64,000 nucleotides of DNA from Acetobacter oryzoeni (GTDB lineage: Bacteria > Pseudomonadota > Alphaproteobacteria > Acetobacterales > Acetobacteraceae): assembly GCF_004014775.2 (NCBI RefSeq), contig NZ_CP042809.1, positions 182,435-246,434 of the forward strand, given 5' to 3'. Made by a program: the position numbers and the translations under genes. Below the pieces are notes generated by a model. The model had not been told where the DNA came from and made no database searches. It worked only from the letters and a program-made list of their open reading frames with translations. Below, in pieces: positions 35,141 to 44,061 of this stretch. Every line of letters begins with the position of its first letter. Positions within the stretch are counted from its first letter, which is position 1.

Positions 35141-35496
35141 GAAAGAACGCCTTTCTTAAGAGACATAATCTGACCAGACAGCAGGCGTCGGGTATGTCCT
35201 TACGGTGCCACCATCATTTCCAAACCGAAACATTGACTTTTGGAGGTTATGCTTTTGTTTTTCTGATTCAGAAAATATCTAGCATCTGGAATGCCGTGGA
35301 TTTGCTTATCATTAAGAGGTTTATAAGCGGCGCAACGATGCAGGATTGCTAACATCCACACGGCACTGGAATCAGTCTGTTTGGCCAGCGCAAAACCATA
35401 AAAAACAGACTTTTTTGTAGAAAGAAGCCTACCCAAACATGTAGGATCACGAGGGATATTCATCCGTCCCGCTGCACCATCTTTGGTTATCCCTAC
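35141..35496. other. Upstream region of the catabolic operon
   Basis: A 356-bp gap that should contain the operon promoter. A minus-strand frame of 87 codons (35200-35463) matches no family I recognise and may be a truncated reading frame or chance. Its right end runs into the IS5-type terminus at 35497. Confidence 0.4.
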
Positions 35497-35748
35497 GGCG
35501 TGTCGTCAGTTAAGCTCTGAGTGTGGCTGGTAAAGGTTGTACTTTGTGTCTGCGTGTGCTGACTGTTTTCCCGTTTTTTGGAGGAGGCAGACAGATGCGG
35601 CGCTATGGTTTACGCGATGACCAATGGGAGCGGATAAAGGATATTCTTCCTAGTCGAGAAGACTATGTCGGCGGCACTGCGGTGGACAACCGTCTGTTCG
35701 TGGAGGCGGTGCTGTATCGCTACCGCACGGGTATTCCATGGCGCAACC
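35497..35748 (+). mobile_element. IS5-type (IS427-like) fragment, inverted relative to 23711-24038
   Basis: It has the same left terminus (GGCGTGTCGTCAG) and the same transposase N-terminus from the ATG at 35595 (MRRYGLRDDQWERIKDIL) as the other fragment, with a few substitutions. It is cut at 35748 where an IS3-type end begins. Only the 5' third of the gene remains. Confidence 0.8.
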
Positions 35749-35800
35749 TTCATGACCATCTTCGGTCTTAAAGGTCCGGAACTAAACCGTGACACGTCCA
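35749..35800 (-). mobile_element. Isolated IS3-type terminus
   Basis: It reads TGGACGTGTCACGGTTTAGT inward from 35800 and then GACCGAAGATGGTCATG, the start region of an orfA. The terminus is the same as that at 20486, the other end of this IS type. Only the terminus remains. Confidence 0.65.
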
Positions 35801-36162
35801 AGAGTGGCATAATCACTTCCTGACCGGCACAAAACCGTTACAAGTCCAGATAGGGATCGGTTGACGTTCGTGCCTATTCTGCACTTTCCCCCAGAGCGGC
35901 CAATGCTTAGGAGTGCAAGGCTGTGATGTCATTTAGATACACCCGACTTTCAGGTGGAGGTGGTGGGACAACACCATAATGGTTCTCATAAGGGGAAGGC
36001 AGGTGAACCAGACACTCTCTGACGCCTCCAGTTAAGTCCTGACGGTTCATGAGAAAAACCTTAAACATGGGACAAAATTGCGATCCATATTTAAATTTTT
36101 TGTAGCAAACCTAATTTAAAATCTACCGCCTGATGCTTTATTTAAGTTTATTGAAAAGAATT
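35801..36162. other. Noncoding stretch
   Basis: I see no gene with a convincing start or family match. It may contain decayed IS ends (GTAACGGTTTTGTGCCGGTC on the minus strand near 35835) but these could not be assigned. Confidence 0.3.
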
Positions 36163-36758
36163 TTATGCATCAAAAGACGGGTCGGATGGGAATTCTGTCA
36201 TCGGTTTGAGTGTATCAGAGGAGCGGGCAATTCTGGAGACAGCACTTTCACTGAGCCCATAGGTTGTTGCCAAAGACTTAAGTGTCGTTCTGTTTTTTCT
36301 TTTTGCTCTGATGTCCCGTTTTTGCGCAACGGTCAGTCTGGATGGACGTCCCATTTGCTTTCCCTGCTGGATAGCTCTTACGCGACCCTCGGAAGTTCTG
36401 GTTCTGATCAGATCGCGTTCCACATCAGCAAGGCCTCCGAGGACAGCAAGCATTAGCCGCCCAGTGCTGGTGCTGGTGTCAGTCCATGGTTCAGCTATTG
36501 AATGAAACTGTGCCTTTTGATTCGTAATTTCTTTCACTATAGAAAAGAGATCGAAAGTACTGCGGGCAAGTCTGTCAATACGGGTGACAACCACGATGTC
36601 ACCTTCAGTAACCGAAGCAATCAGCTTTTTGAGCTGTAAACGCTCGGCATTCGCACCGCTCGCTTTTTCGCGATAAATTTTCACGCACCCAAACTCTTTT
36701 AAAGTTTTTACTTGTATATCAAGGGTCTGACCCGCGCATATCCTATTTTTCGCCCCAT
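36163..36758 (-). pseudogene. Serine recombinase (resolvase/invertase) lacking its catalytic serine
   Basis: Closely related to the intact recombinase at 36884-37516. The original start is the ATG at 36756-36758 (MGRKIGYARV). A 13-base loss right after GGTCAG removes the codons that in the paralogue encode Ser-Thr-Val-Gly and shifts the frame. The rest continues as TLDIQVKTLKEFG, RIDRLARSTFDLF and LADVERDLIRTRTSEG with a C-terminal HTH. A GTG-started frame from 36765 bypasses the shift but still lacks the YARVS serine, so no recombinase activity is expected. It is divergent from its paralogue. Confidence 0.82.
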
Positions 36759-36883
36759 GACCCACCCATTTACCTTGTAGAAAAGGGACACCTTATCACA
36801 ATACTTGTTTGATTAATTCCTGATTTGCGCAAATCAGGATTTTTGCAAGGAACTTTTGAACATTCTCAGTCGTTTAAGCCCGA

Positions 36884-37516
36884 ATGCAACCAGAGATAAC
36901 ACGTCGTAAAGTTGGATATGCCCGTGTCAGCACAGTAGGGCAGACTCTTGAACTTCAACTGAAAACACTTAAGGAATTCGGATGCCGTCGTATCTATCGT
37001 GAGAAAGCAAGTGGTGCAGATGCTACGCGTCCTGAACTATGTAAATTGCTTGCCAACCTTAAGCCTGGTCAAACCGTAGTCGTTACCCGTCTGGATCGAC
37101 TGGCACGCAGTACATTTGATCTCTTCTCTATCGTAAAGACAATTACTGATCGTAAGGCTCAGTTTTACTCTTTAGCTGAACCCTGGACTGACACCAACAC
37201 AAGTACAGGTCGGCTTATGCTTGCAGTCCTTGGTGGCTTGGCCGATGTGGAGCGCGATCTTATCCGTACACGCACCTCAGAAGGACGTGCACGTGCCATT
37301 AAGCAAGGCAAACGCATGGGAAGACCATCTCAGATTACAGACTTACAAAAGCATAAAATCATTGAAAGACGAAAAGAGGGGGAGTCCCTGAAATCGATCG
37401 CTGCTGCATTTGGAATCAGTGAAAGCACTGTCTCTCGCCTAGCTCGTGGCAGAGACAGCCATCACCATTATGGTCGGAAAATCGAGAAAGCTCGTAAATC
37501 TTACGGCATATCATGA
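36884..37516 (+). CDS. Serine recombinase (resolvase/DNA-invertase family)
   Basis: A 210-residue serine recombinase, intact. The catalytic serine is in KVGYARVSTVGQ (Ser16). Arginine motifs are TRLDRLARSTFDL and GGLADVERDLIRTRTSEGR, and the C-terminal HTH is SIAAAFGISESTVSRLARG. Such proteins resolve plasmid dimers or cointegrates, or invert DNA. The 125-bp gap to the divergent pseudogene is a plausible crossover/regulatory site. A degraded Tn3-type transposase tail may follow near 37800-37910, so it could be the resolvase of a lost transposon. Confidence 0.88.
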   Translation: MQPEITRRKVGYARVSTVGQTLELQLKTLKEFGCRRIYREKASGADATRPELCKLLANLKPGQTVVVTRLDRLARSTFDLFSIVKTITDRKAQFYSLAEPWTDTNTSTGRLMLAVLGGLADVERDLIRTRTSEGRARAIKQGKRMGRPSQITDLQKHKIIERRKEGESLKSIAAAFGISESTVSRLARGRDSHHHYGRKIEKARKSYGIS

Positions 37517-38134
37517 GGTAGATAGCGCTTGGTGAACTCAAAGCTGTGATTTTGGCCATGTTGAGGAACGTACCGACAATGCGGGTTTTTGATTGATACC
37601 TGATGCATCTCATGCAGATCGTGCTTTTTCAGTCAGGAAGTAGCACAATGCAATCTGCATCTTCGGCAGCCGATATGGTAATGCCCTGGAACCTGAACTT
37701 TGCGGCCTATGGCTATTTCTCGTTGGATCACACGACAATTTCTTCTGAACGTCTGCTCCAAACCATTCTGGTTAAACAGCAATGAGCCCACCGGATGATG
37801 CCAGAAGATTATCGCAGACTCACGTTGCTGATTTATAACCACGTCAATTCTTAATGGGCATTTCGAGCTGGATCTGGACACGTGGATAGATTTTGACGTT
37901 CTAGCCGTATGAGAGGAAAAATTCTCATAACATTAGGGGGCTCTTTCTTTACACTGGGATTCAACGATCCCACGAATATTACCAGTAATATTCAACGCGG
38001 TAATAAGATATTATTTTGTATTATATGATAATTTTAAAAATTAAATAACAATAAAATTTCGAAATTTTGGCAAAATAAAATCATTATTATTGAGTTTTTT
38101 ACTTAAGTTATCAATGATTTGGAATAATGGAAAA
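37517..38134. other. Noncoding, partly transposase-like, then AT-rich leader
   Basis: Around 37797-37911 two overlapping frames read LTLLIYNHVNS and HFELDLDTWIDFDVLAV, resembling the extreme C-terminus of a Tn3-type transposase broken by one frameshift (low confidence). From about 37930 the sequence turns strongly AT-rich up to the next gene, a sign of foreign origin, and should contain that gene's promoter. Confidence 0.35.
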
Positions 38135-40195
38135 ATGTCGGATCTTTTCTCAAACATTTCCTCTTCGCATTCTGGACCACTTACTGTGTTTCAAGCACAG
38201 TTAAAAACTTATCGGCAGCAGAACTGGTCCGAGGTTTTCAAGGGGTATTCTGCTTTACGTGCGATTACCTTTTCAAGTTCTCTGGAATTTTTGCTCGATC
38301 TGACAGAACAGTTTAAAGATATCGAAATTGTTTTTGGCTCTGAGCATATTCTGACCAAAACCCATATTGCTTTGGCTCAAGCCAGTCAGCTTTTTGAAGA
38401 CTACGGGTTTAAGGACTGTCTCACAGATCAAAAATCGCTTGTAGAAAGCTTACGTCAACTTCTTGGGTTACGCAGCAGTCTCTTTCTTCCGCGTTTGCAA
38501 AATGGTACCTTGCGTTTCAGGCTTCTGACTGGCCGGCCAAGTCATGAAAAACTTTATTTGCTATCAGGTTCCAACGGTCAACGCGTTATCACAGGATCCG
38601 CTAATCTCAGTATAGCGGCTTTCCATGGGCATCAACATGAAGTCATCATCACTTTTGATGATTTAGCAGCGTGGGATGCTTTTGATGAATATTACCAACG
38701 TGACTACAAAAAAAGTGTTGCAATCGAAAGGGATATTTTGATCAGCGTGTCTTCTGACGGCAAGAATAAACAGCCTGATATCTCTACAACATCCCTTCCT
38801 TACGAGGATGTTCCCATCGTGCGTGCGATACGGGCCGGGCTGGTTCATGTCGAACAGGGTGGTATGTCGATTTCAGAGGGAATAACCATTGATACGTTAC
38901 GAAAGGCTCAACGCTTACGGCAGGAACTTGAAACAATTTCTCTGCCGATGAGCCGCAAGGGGGTAACGTTGGTCACTCCCACAATCGTTTCAACTTTTCT
39001 GCAGGCACGCAATAATCTGCCTGCTGTGGACTCTCCGAAAGATGAAATTCCACGGGCCTCCCTCTCTGTTCGGACAGGAGAGATTTTTCTCAATGATCAG
39101 TTATGGCTTTCTGAAAAAGATACCATTTCAGAACATGACGTTGCCCGAGATGTACATCTGCTTGTGAATTATATCAGCAGTTTTTCGGCATTTTATGGAA
39201 ATAGCCAAAGTGCCATCGCCTCCTACTGGGCATTTCTGGTCTGGCTTTACATGGCACCTTTTGCACCGTTTTTAAGACAAGGAGCCGTTAGTCATCATAT
39301 CGATCCGTGGCTTTATCCCCCGTACGCGGTTTTATATGGCCGCTCCAGTGGTGGGAAAACCCTGTTTACGCAGATTATTGCACAATCCATGTTCGGGGTT
39401 GTCAAAAGTATTCAGTCATCAATGTTTACGGCACAACGTGTTTTGGGCTTACGTCAGCAATTAGGGGCCATTCCTCTGTTGATTGATGACGTGACGCCAG
39501 ATCGAATGAGTAAATATGTGCCTGACATGGTGCGTACTGATCGGGATATGGCCGAATGCTACGCACCTATCGTCCTGACGACCAACAAGGACGTGACAAG
39601 CATTTCAGCTGATCTGACCAAACGGATGGTGACGTGTCACATTGATGCCTCTCTCCCGGATAGTCGAGCGCTTCAGACGGAAAGTCCCCGTCGTTTACAA
39701 AAAGAAATCGGGACAGCTTTATACCGGCGTTATCTGACTCTTATGTTCCCTCGCGTTCGAGATATGCGGATCGAGATGGATCAGAGTGATGGCAAGCAGA
39801 TTCCAGATGTTTTTACGGTGTCGTCTCATCTCTTGTTGTCGTTGATAGAACAACACCTTCCTGTAAAGCCAGACTGGGTTTGTCCTCTTTCTTATCGAAC
39901 CTATCAAGCTATGCGGGCTGTTCAGTTCCAACGTGTGCTTGTCGAAATGATTAGAAGTCATCCTGAAAACATCGCTCTGTCGCGAGACAAGCGCTTTATG
40001 CAAGTGCGCTTTGGTGGAGATATTCGCCAAGCCATGGCATTTGAAAAATCTGTACCAGAATTTGTTTCCAAAGGGCGCATTGCAGATACCGTCAAGCTGG
40101 ATATTCAAGCAATGGAAAATGAGCTGGGATTTTCTCCAATTCATCATAGTTCACTGGTTGAGAGGCTTATGAAAGTTTGGAGGAAGCGTAAGTAA
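38135..40195 (+). CDS. PLD-like nuclease motif fused to P-loop ATPase; uncharacterised
   Basis: A large orphan protein of 686 residues from the ATG at 38135. ATG 38114 and TTG 38090 are possible in-frame starts, and none has a strong ribosome site. Near residue 137 it has a single phospholipase-D-type HxK motif, SHEKLYLLSG, followed by GSANLS, as in single-HKD nucleases that work as dimers. Around residues 402-409 is a Walker A, GRSSGGKT; then Walker B PLLIDD (448-452) and a sensor-like VLTTNK. The rest is helical. I do not recognise a named family. The fusion of nuclease and ATPase, solitary placement, AT-rich leader and recombinase neighbours suggest an anti-phage or plasmid-competition function, but this is inference. 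An SF3-helicase-like replication role is an alternative. Confidence 0.6.
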   Translation: MSDLFSNISSSHSGPLTVFQAQLKTYRQQNWSEVFKGYSALRAITFSSSLEFLLDLTEQFKDIEIVFGSEHILTKTHIALAQASQLFEDYGFKDCLTDQKSLVESLRQLLGLRSSLFLPRLQNGTLRFRLLTGRPSHEKLYLLSGSNGQRVITGSANLSIAAFHGHQHEVIITFDDLAAWDAFDEYYQRDYKKSVAIERDILISVSSDGKNKQPDISTTSLPYEDVPIVRAIRAGLVHVEQGGMSISEGITIDTLRKAQRLRQELETISLPMSRKGVTLVTPTIVSTFLQARNNLPAVDSPKDEIPRASLSVRTGEIFLNDQLWLSEKDTISEHDVARDVHLLVNYISSFSAFYGNSQSAIASYWAFLVWLYMAPFAPFLRQGAVSHHIDPWLYPPYAVLYGRSSGGKTLFTQIIAQSMFGVVKSIQSSMFTAQRVLGLRQQLGAIPLLIDDVTPDRMSKYVPDMVRTDRDMAECYAPIVLTTNKDVTSISADLTKRMVTCHIDASLPDSRALQTESPRRLQKEIGTALYRRYLTLMFPRVRDMRIEMDQSDGKQIPDVFTVSSHLLLSLIEQHLPVKPDWVCPLSYRTYQAMRAVQFQRVLVEMIRSHPENIALSRDKRFMQVRFGGDIRQAMAFEKSVPEFVSKGRIADTVKLDIQAMENELGFSPIHHSSLVERLMKVWRKRK

Positions 40196-40883
40196 TTAAT
40201 GCATCAGAAGCTGGTGTTTGTTTCGTGACAAATTGGATTGTCCATGTCCTTGCGGCACAGTGACAAAGTAACTGAGGATTTCCCCATGACTGCCGATCTG
40301 AACTGGTATGTCTGGCTTTTGCCCTAAGTTCTTTGAAATCGCAATCAAGGCGGTTACCCTTGTCTTCCAGCGTTCCTGCTGGAAACCGTTGTCGTGCAGA
40401 CGTAGTAAAGCATATTCCGGTCAGAATAGAGAAAACCGGGCGACATAGATAAGTCCCATAGAACGATTGTTTCTCACGTGGTGATGCCTTGCCAAACAGA
40501 GCCGAACAAACTCCGATCTGCTGTTGTTGTCGAAGATAAATAGTTCCCACCTGAATGGTCAAACATCATGCTTATTCCTCTGACCGACGACGAGAATCTC
40601 GTTATTCCAGATCTGGCGGTTCGGATTGATCCGAGTGCTAATAATGGATGTTCAAAGCTATGTTGGGCAGTCAGCGTCTTATTGACAACTACATCCAAGC
40701 ATCGTCTCCGTGTAACCGGAAGCAAGGTGCGTCCTGACCAGTTACTCGCAATCAGACGTCAGATTGCTTTGTTGGTCGGAGCTGATGGCTAGATTGAATT
40801 GCCCCAAGTTTTGTGGTGACAGCAAGACCCGGAGCAACTCAGATAGAGCCAGCGGCAAAGCGGCAGTCAATGACGAGTGTCTT
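40196..40883. other. Region without a confident gene
   Basis: A 74-codon plus-strand frame at 40568-40792 starts MLIPLTDDENLVIPDLAVR; it may be a small real gene or a fragment, and I cannot assign it. The rest (40196-40567) shows only short frames with no family resemblance. Confidence 0.3.
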
Positions 40884-41396
40884 ATGATGCATGCCATCGC
40901 GACGTTATTTAAGTCTGGTCGAACAATGACGCCCGACCAGGCGCGTCGTGAAGCTCTGTCGCTCCGTGAACCAACACGCCAGGAACTGCAATCCGGGATT
41001 GATGCGGACAACAGAACACTGAACGCAGGCCAGGCAGATAGTGCCACGTTGAAAGAACTCAGGGGCTTACGGGGAGAACTGAAAGCTTTGGAAAGCGACA
41101 CGCAGGTTGGCGCCGTTCTGCGTCATATCGATCAAGCCCAAAAGGCGGGCATTGAAAAGCTGACCGTTCTCCCCGGCCGCGACGGTTCTGCGCGTGACGC
41201 CATTTATGCCATCGGGCGGGCTGCCGTGCGTAGTCTTGACTTGCAGGACGATCAACGAGCAGTGCAAGGTATGAGTGCCGAGCAGACACGATCACCTGCA
41301 TCGTGGTTCAATCGGGCCAGCCAGAAACTTTCTGGGTCGGAAGAAACACCTCCTCAGCCAAATAGCCCAAAATCACGTGGCCCGCAGTTTGGCTAG
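40884..41396 (+). CDS. Hypothetical protein, helical, plasmid-type
   Basis: About 170 residues from the ATG at 40884; the open frame extends to 40764. The protein is charged, Ala/Leu/Arg-rich and probably largely helical (QSGIDADNRTLNAGQADSA, then ELRGLRGELKALESDTQVG). It has a Pro/Ser-rich C-terminus and no signal peptide or membrane segment. I do not recognise the family. It could be the C-terminal part of a larger mobilisation or replication protein whose 5' end was lost. It converges on the RHE_PE00001-type gene with a 12-bp gap. Confidence 0.45.
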   Translation: MMHAIATLFKSGRTMTPDQARREALSLREPTRQELQSGIDADNRTLNAGQADSATLKELRGLRGELKALESDTQVGAVLRHIDQAQKAGIEKLTVLPGRDGSARDAIYAIGRAAVRSLDLQDDQRAVQGMSAEQTRSPASWFNRASQKLSGSEETPPQPNSPKSRGPQFG

Positions 41397-41408
41397 TTCT
41401 TGCTGAAT

Positions 41409-42494
41409 TTAATCAGGCCGATGGCGTCTGATCACACGTTCTGCGTGATCTATCGCACGCTCCAGTTCCTCATAATTAATGGGAGCAAACGTGGGCGCCG
41501 GCTCTACCGGCCGGATGTCCACGTTCTCATCTGGAGGACAGGTTTCCTGACTTTCTTTTTTTCTCGGTCGCCCACGTTTTCTGCCTGGTTGGGGTCTTTT
41601 AGGGGGCCTGACAATCTCGCGAAGAGGTTCCAGATCTTTCAGGGCGAACAGACGTCGCGCCGCGCGATGTGTGACTTCAACAATCAGCCCCATTTCCAGA
41701 AAACGTTCCAGATAGATGTAGGCAGCTTTGAGCGACAGGCCGAGCTCAGCTGAGAGGCGTGTTGCCGAGACCACTGGATAGGCTGCGAGAAGGTCTACCA
41801 CCTTGTCAGCGCGCGAGGTGCGACGTTGGCCACCCGATTTTGATCTGGCCTGACGCCAGCTTTGTTCCAGAGTCCGTGTGCGGTCCTCAACGGCCGCGAT
41901 TTCTTCATTCAGACAGTTCAGGAAAAAAGGGAGCCATGCAGTTGGGCTCCAAGGTGCTTCCGGTACGAAGGATCTGGCTCCAACAAGGGGAAGCGGAAAA
42001 TGAAGAACATTGGTCAGGCGCCAGTGACGGATCAAAGCGGCGCGCATCGGGGCACGAGCATGTCCTGCTTCTATCCAGGCATGAAAGGCTCGGGCGGAGC
42101 CAAGAAGAGGGCCTAATCTGACACTATGCTTGCTGAGCCAACCTGAAGCCTCTTCTATCGCGTTGCGTTGCGTATCTGTTGGCCTAACCAACCACTGATA
42201 TTGCTCAAACGCAGCGTGGAGAGCGTCCACAGACGTTCCGCGTTCATAAATATCACATCCGAGTGGTACTGATCTCAAACCTTCCAATTCCGCCGCCAAC
42301 CGCCACGGATCTATGAGATGGCCATCGACTGCTGCACAGGCTCTTGCAGCTTCCAGCTGCTCCCGAAACAGGATTGCAGGGAGGAGAGGATGATGACGCA
42401 GGCGCTGATCAAGTCTGCCTATGGCCAGCCCCGTCTGGCTGAGGCTTTCGTATAACTTTCCGTCAGGAGATTTAACTGAGGCTGTCCGGAACAT
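41409..42494 (-). CDS. RHE_PE00001 family (DUF1612-type) HTH protein
   Basis: A 361-residue protein resembling the RHE_PE00001 family found on rhizobial and other alphaproteobacterial plasmids. Typical features: PLLPAILFREQLEAARACAA with DGHLIDPWRLAAELEGL, then ARAPMRAALIRHWRLTNVL, a C-terminal winged helix (VVSATRLSAELGLSLKAAYIYLE) and a basic AT-hook-like tail (GRKRGRPRKK). Its function is unknown; DNA binding is likely. Its end abuts the hypothetical gene on the other strand. It starts 3 bp after the truncated relE gene, suggesting co-transcription with relB. Confidence 0.78.
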   Translation of the reverse strand: MFRTASVKSPDGKLYESLSQTGLAIGRLDQRLRHHPLLPAILFREQLEAARACAAVDGHLIDPWRLAAELEGLRSVPLGCDIYERGTSVDALHAAFEQYQWLVRPTDTQRNAIEEASGWLSKHSVRLGPLLGSARAFHAWIEAGHARAPMRAALIRHWRLTNVLHFPLPLVGARSFVPEAPWSPTAWLPFFLNCLNEEIAAVEDRTRTLEQSWRQARSKSGGQRRTSRADKVVDLLAAYPVVSATRLSAELGLSLKAAYIYLERFLEMGLIVEVTHRAARRLFALKDLEPLREIVRPPKRPQPGRKRGRPRKKESQETCPPDENVDIRPVEPAPTFAPINYEELERAIDHAERVIRRHRPD

Positions 42495-42496
42495 GC

Positions 42497-42640
42497 TCAG
42501 ACGCGGCGGGTTGCATCGTCGTAAACCTCATTGGCATCCCTGCGTCCAATCGCAACAACCAGCACTATGAGTTTCCCCTCATGAACCTGATACACCAGCC
42601 GATATCCGGAAGCTCGACGTTTGATTTTATAGCAGCTCAC
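42497..42640 (-). pseudogene. relE: RelE-type toxin, N-terminus missing
   Basis: Only the last 47 codons of a RelE/ParE-fold mRNA interferase remain: SCYKIKRRASGYRLVYQVHE, then VAIGRRDANEVYDDATRRV. The upstream half is deleted so that the relB stop abuts the conserved CYKIK strand. A GTG at 42638-42640 overlaps the relB stop as GTGA and could start a 47-residue peptide. Without the N-terminal helices it should not be an active toxin. Confidence 0.75.
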
Positions 42641-42879
42641 AGATCGTCCAATGAAACCGGAATAGACGGTTCAGGCGAGGCAAGACGCTCTCGAACGACG
42701 GGAAGAAGCTCCAGACCGTCATCCGATACAACAGTGCGCCGGACAGGGAGCTTGCCAGTAGCGACGACATATTCAACGGTCTGGCGGATAAGATCTGAGG
42801 ATGTCACGCCGAGTTCTGACAGACGATCGTATGCAGCTTTCTTCAGACTGTCATCGATGCACAGGTTAATTGAAGCCAT
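42637..42879 (-). CDS. relB: RelB/DinJ-type antitoxin
   Basis: An 80-residue antitoxin with an N-terminal ribbon-helix-helix (MASINLCIDDSLKKAAYDRL, SSDLIRQTVEYV) and a C-terminal toxin-wrapping segment ending PSIPVSLDDL. The ATG at 42877-42879 is preferred because a GGAGG ribosome site precedes it. The open frame starts 7 codons earlier. It normally pairs with relE to repress the operon. Here the toxin is truncated. Confidence 0.82.
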   Translation of the reverse strand: MASINLCIDDSLKKAAYDRLSELGVTSSDLIRQTVEYVVATGKLPVRRTVVSDDGLELLPVVRERLASPEPSIPVSLDDL

Positions 42880-42955
42880 GATGTGTCCTCCAACAAACAC
42901 ATCATCTGATTATGCCTTTACATTTGCAAAGACAAATTAATAAGGACTGTGACTA

Positions 42956-43424
42956 GGCTCAGGACTCATTCTTTAAGATAGAAGATGAAGCTTGCTGCAA
43001 TGTGGATTGCGGACATGAATGTATGAGCACAGCAGTCATATCGTGTTGCCACCCGTCGCCAGTCTTTCAGCTTTGCGAACATGTTTTCGATCAGATAGCG
43101 CTTTTTATACAGATGCCAATTGTAAGGTGGCTTTGATTTCCTGTTCTTCTTTGGTGGAATACAGGTGGTGATATTCCGGCATGCGAGAGACTGTCTGATC
43201 TTATTGCTGTCGTATCCTCGATCACCGATGACTTCCTCTGTCTCATCGGGGTGGTCTGCCAGAAGCACGTCTGCGCCCCTGAAGTCACTGACCTGTCCAG
43301 CAGGCGGACAGGTCGGCTCTGATCATCGCACACGGCATGAAGCTTTGAGTTCAAACCGCCTCTTGTGCGTCCAATATGGCGGGGAAAAGCCCCTTTTTAA
43401 GCAGGGACGCCGATGTCCGGTGTG
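42956..43424 (-). mobile_element. IS5-family fragment (same type as 47992-48838), decayed
   Basis: The terminus GGCTCAGGACTC at 42956 follows a TA. The transposase C-terminal part is readable (EEVIGDRGYDSNKIRQSL, NMFAKLKDWRRVATRY) but contains an internal deletion near 43305 and lacks the N-terminal half. The fragment ends at about 43424. Confidence 0.82.
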
Positions 43425-43550
43425 GACTTGTAACGGGTTTGTTCCATAAATGGTGTATGGGGATTCCGATTTTGTCTTCGGTTTGTTAGCCGGGTGGGAG
43501 GAGTAAACTGCAACCGATGGGTTACCCAGCTTTGGCGCTACAATCACCGT

Positions 43551-44057
43551 TCATCGATTCCATGGCATGACGCGCAGAAGAGTGGCCATGCCGCACCACC
43601 CTGTCACTCCGGCGAACATCAACCCTACACCGACGAACGCCGACAAGCCAAAAAAGCCAGGGGAAACAAACAGACCGAGCAGCACACCGGTCAATACCAT
43701 TGTACCAGCAGTAATCTGGACCTGTCGCATGATTTCAAGAGGTTGTGACCGATCCGTGATGGTGGGCAGTCCTGCCTGCCGCCATGCATCGATACCTCCT
43801 TGGAGAATATAGGCCGGAATTCCGTCTGTTACTGCTTCGAGACGCTTTGTATTGGCAGAGGTGCGCATTCCGGACTTGCAGTGGAATACGATCGGACGAC
43901 CGTCATGCGACAGATCGCCAATCCGGTCGAGCGGTACGTTCCTTGCACCGGGAATATGCTCGCGTGCATATTCATCCGCACTGCGGATGTCGACTAGGCT
44001 CGCACCCGCATCGATCGCTGCACGAGTGTCGGCGGGAGAAAGGGTCGCAAGCGTCAC
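43551..44057 (-). CDS. Rhodanese domain protein with DUF2892-type membrane segment
   Basis: A 168-residue protein. The N-terminal rhodanese domain has the active-site Cys in VFHCKSGMRTSANTK, preceded by LVDIRSADEYAREHIPGA. The C-terminal part has two hydrophobic helices (GTMVLTGVLLGLFVSPGFF; GVGLMFAGVTGWCGMATLL), DUF2892-like, so the sulfurtransferase is probably membrane-attached. I chose the GTG at 44055-44057, 5 bp after the upstream regulator stop with an AAGGA ribosome site. The open frame runs to 44174 inside that regulator. It probably handles sulfane sulfur under control of its upstream neighbour. Confidence 0.83.
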   Translation of the reverse strand: MTLATLSPADTRAAIDAGASLVDIRSADEYAREHIPGARNVPLDRIGDLSHDGRPIVFHCKSGMRTSANTKRLEAVTDGIPAYILQGGIDAWRQAGLPTITDRSQPLEIMRQVQITAGTMVLTGVLLGLFVSPGFFGLSAFVGVGLMFAGVTGWCGMATLLRVMPWNR

Positions 44058-44061
44058 AGAA

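Noticed and set aside
24039..35496. A functional IS5-type composite transposon around the catabolic block
   Set aside because: Both IS copies are truncated 5' fragments lacking their outer ends, so no composite transposition is possible now. Only past mobility can be suggested.
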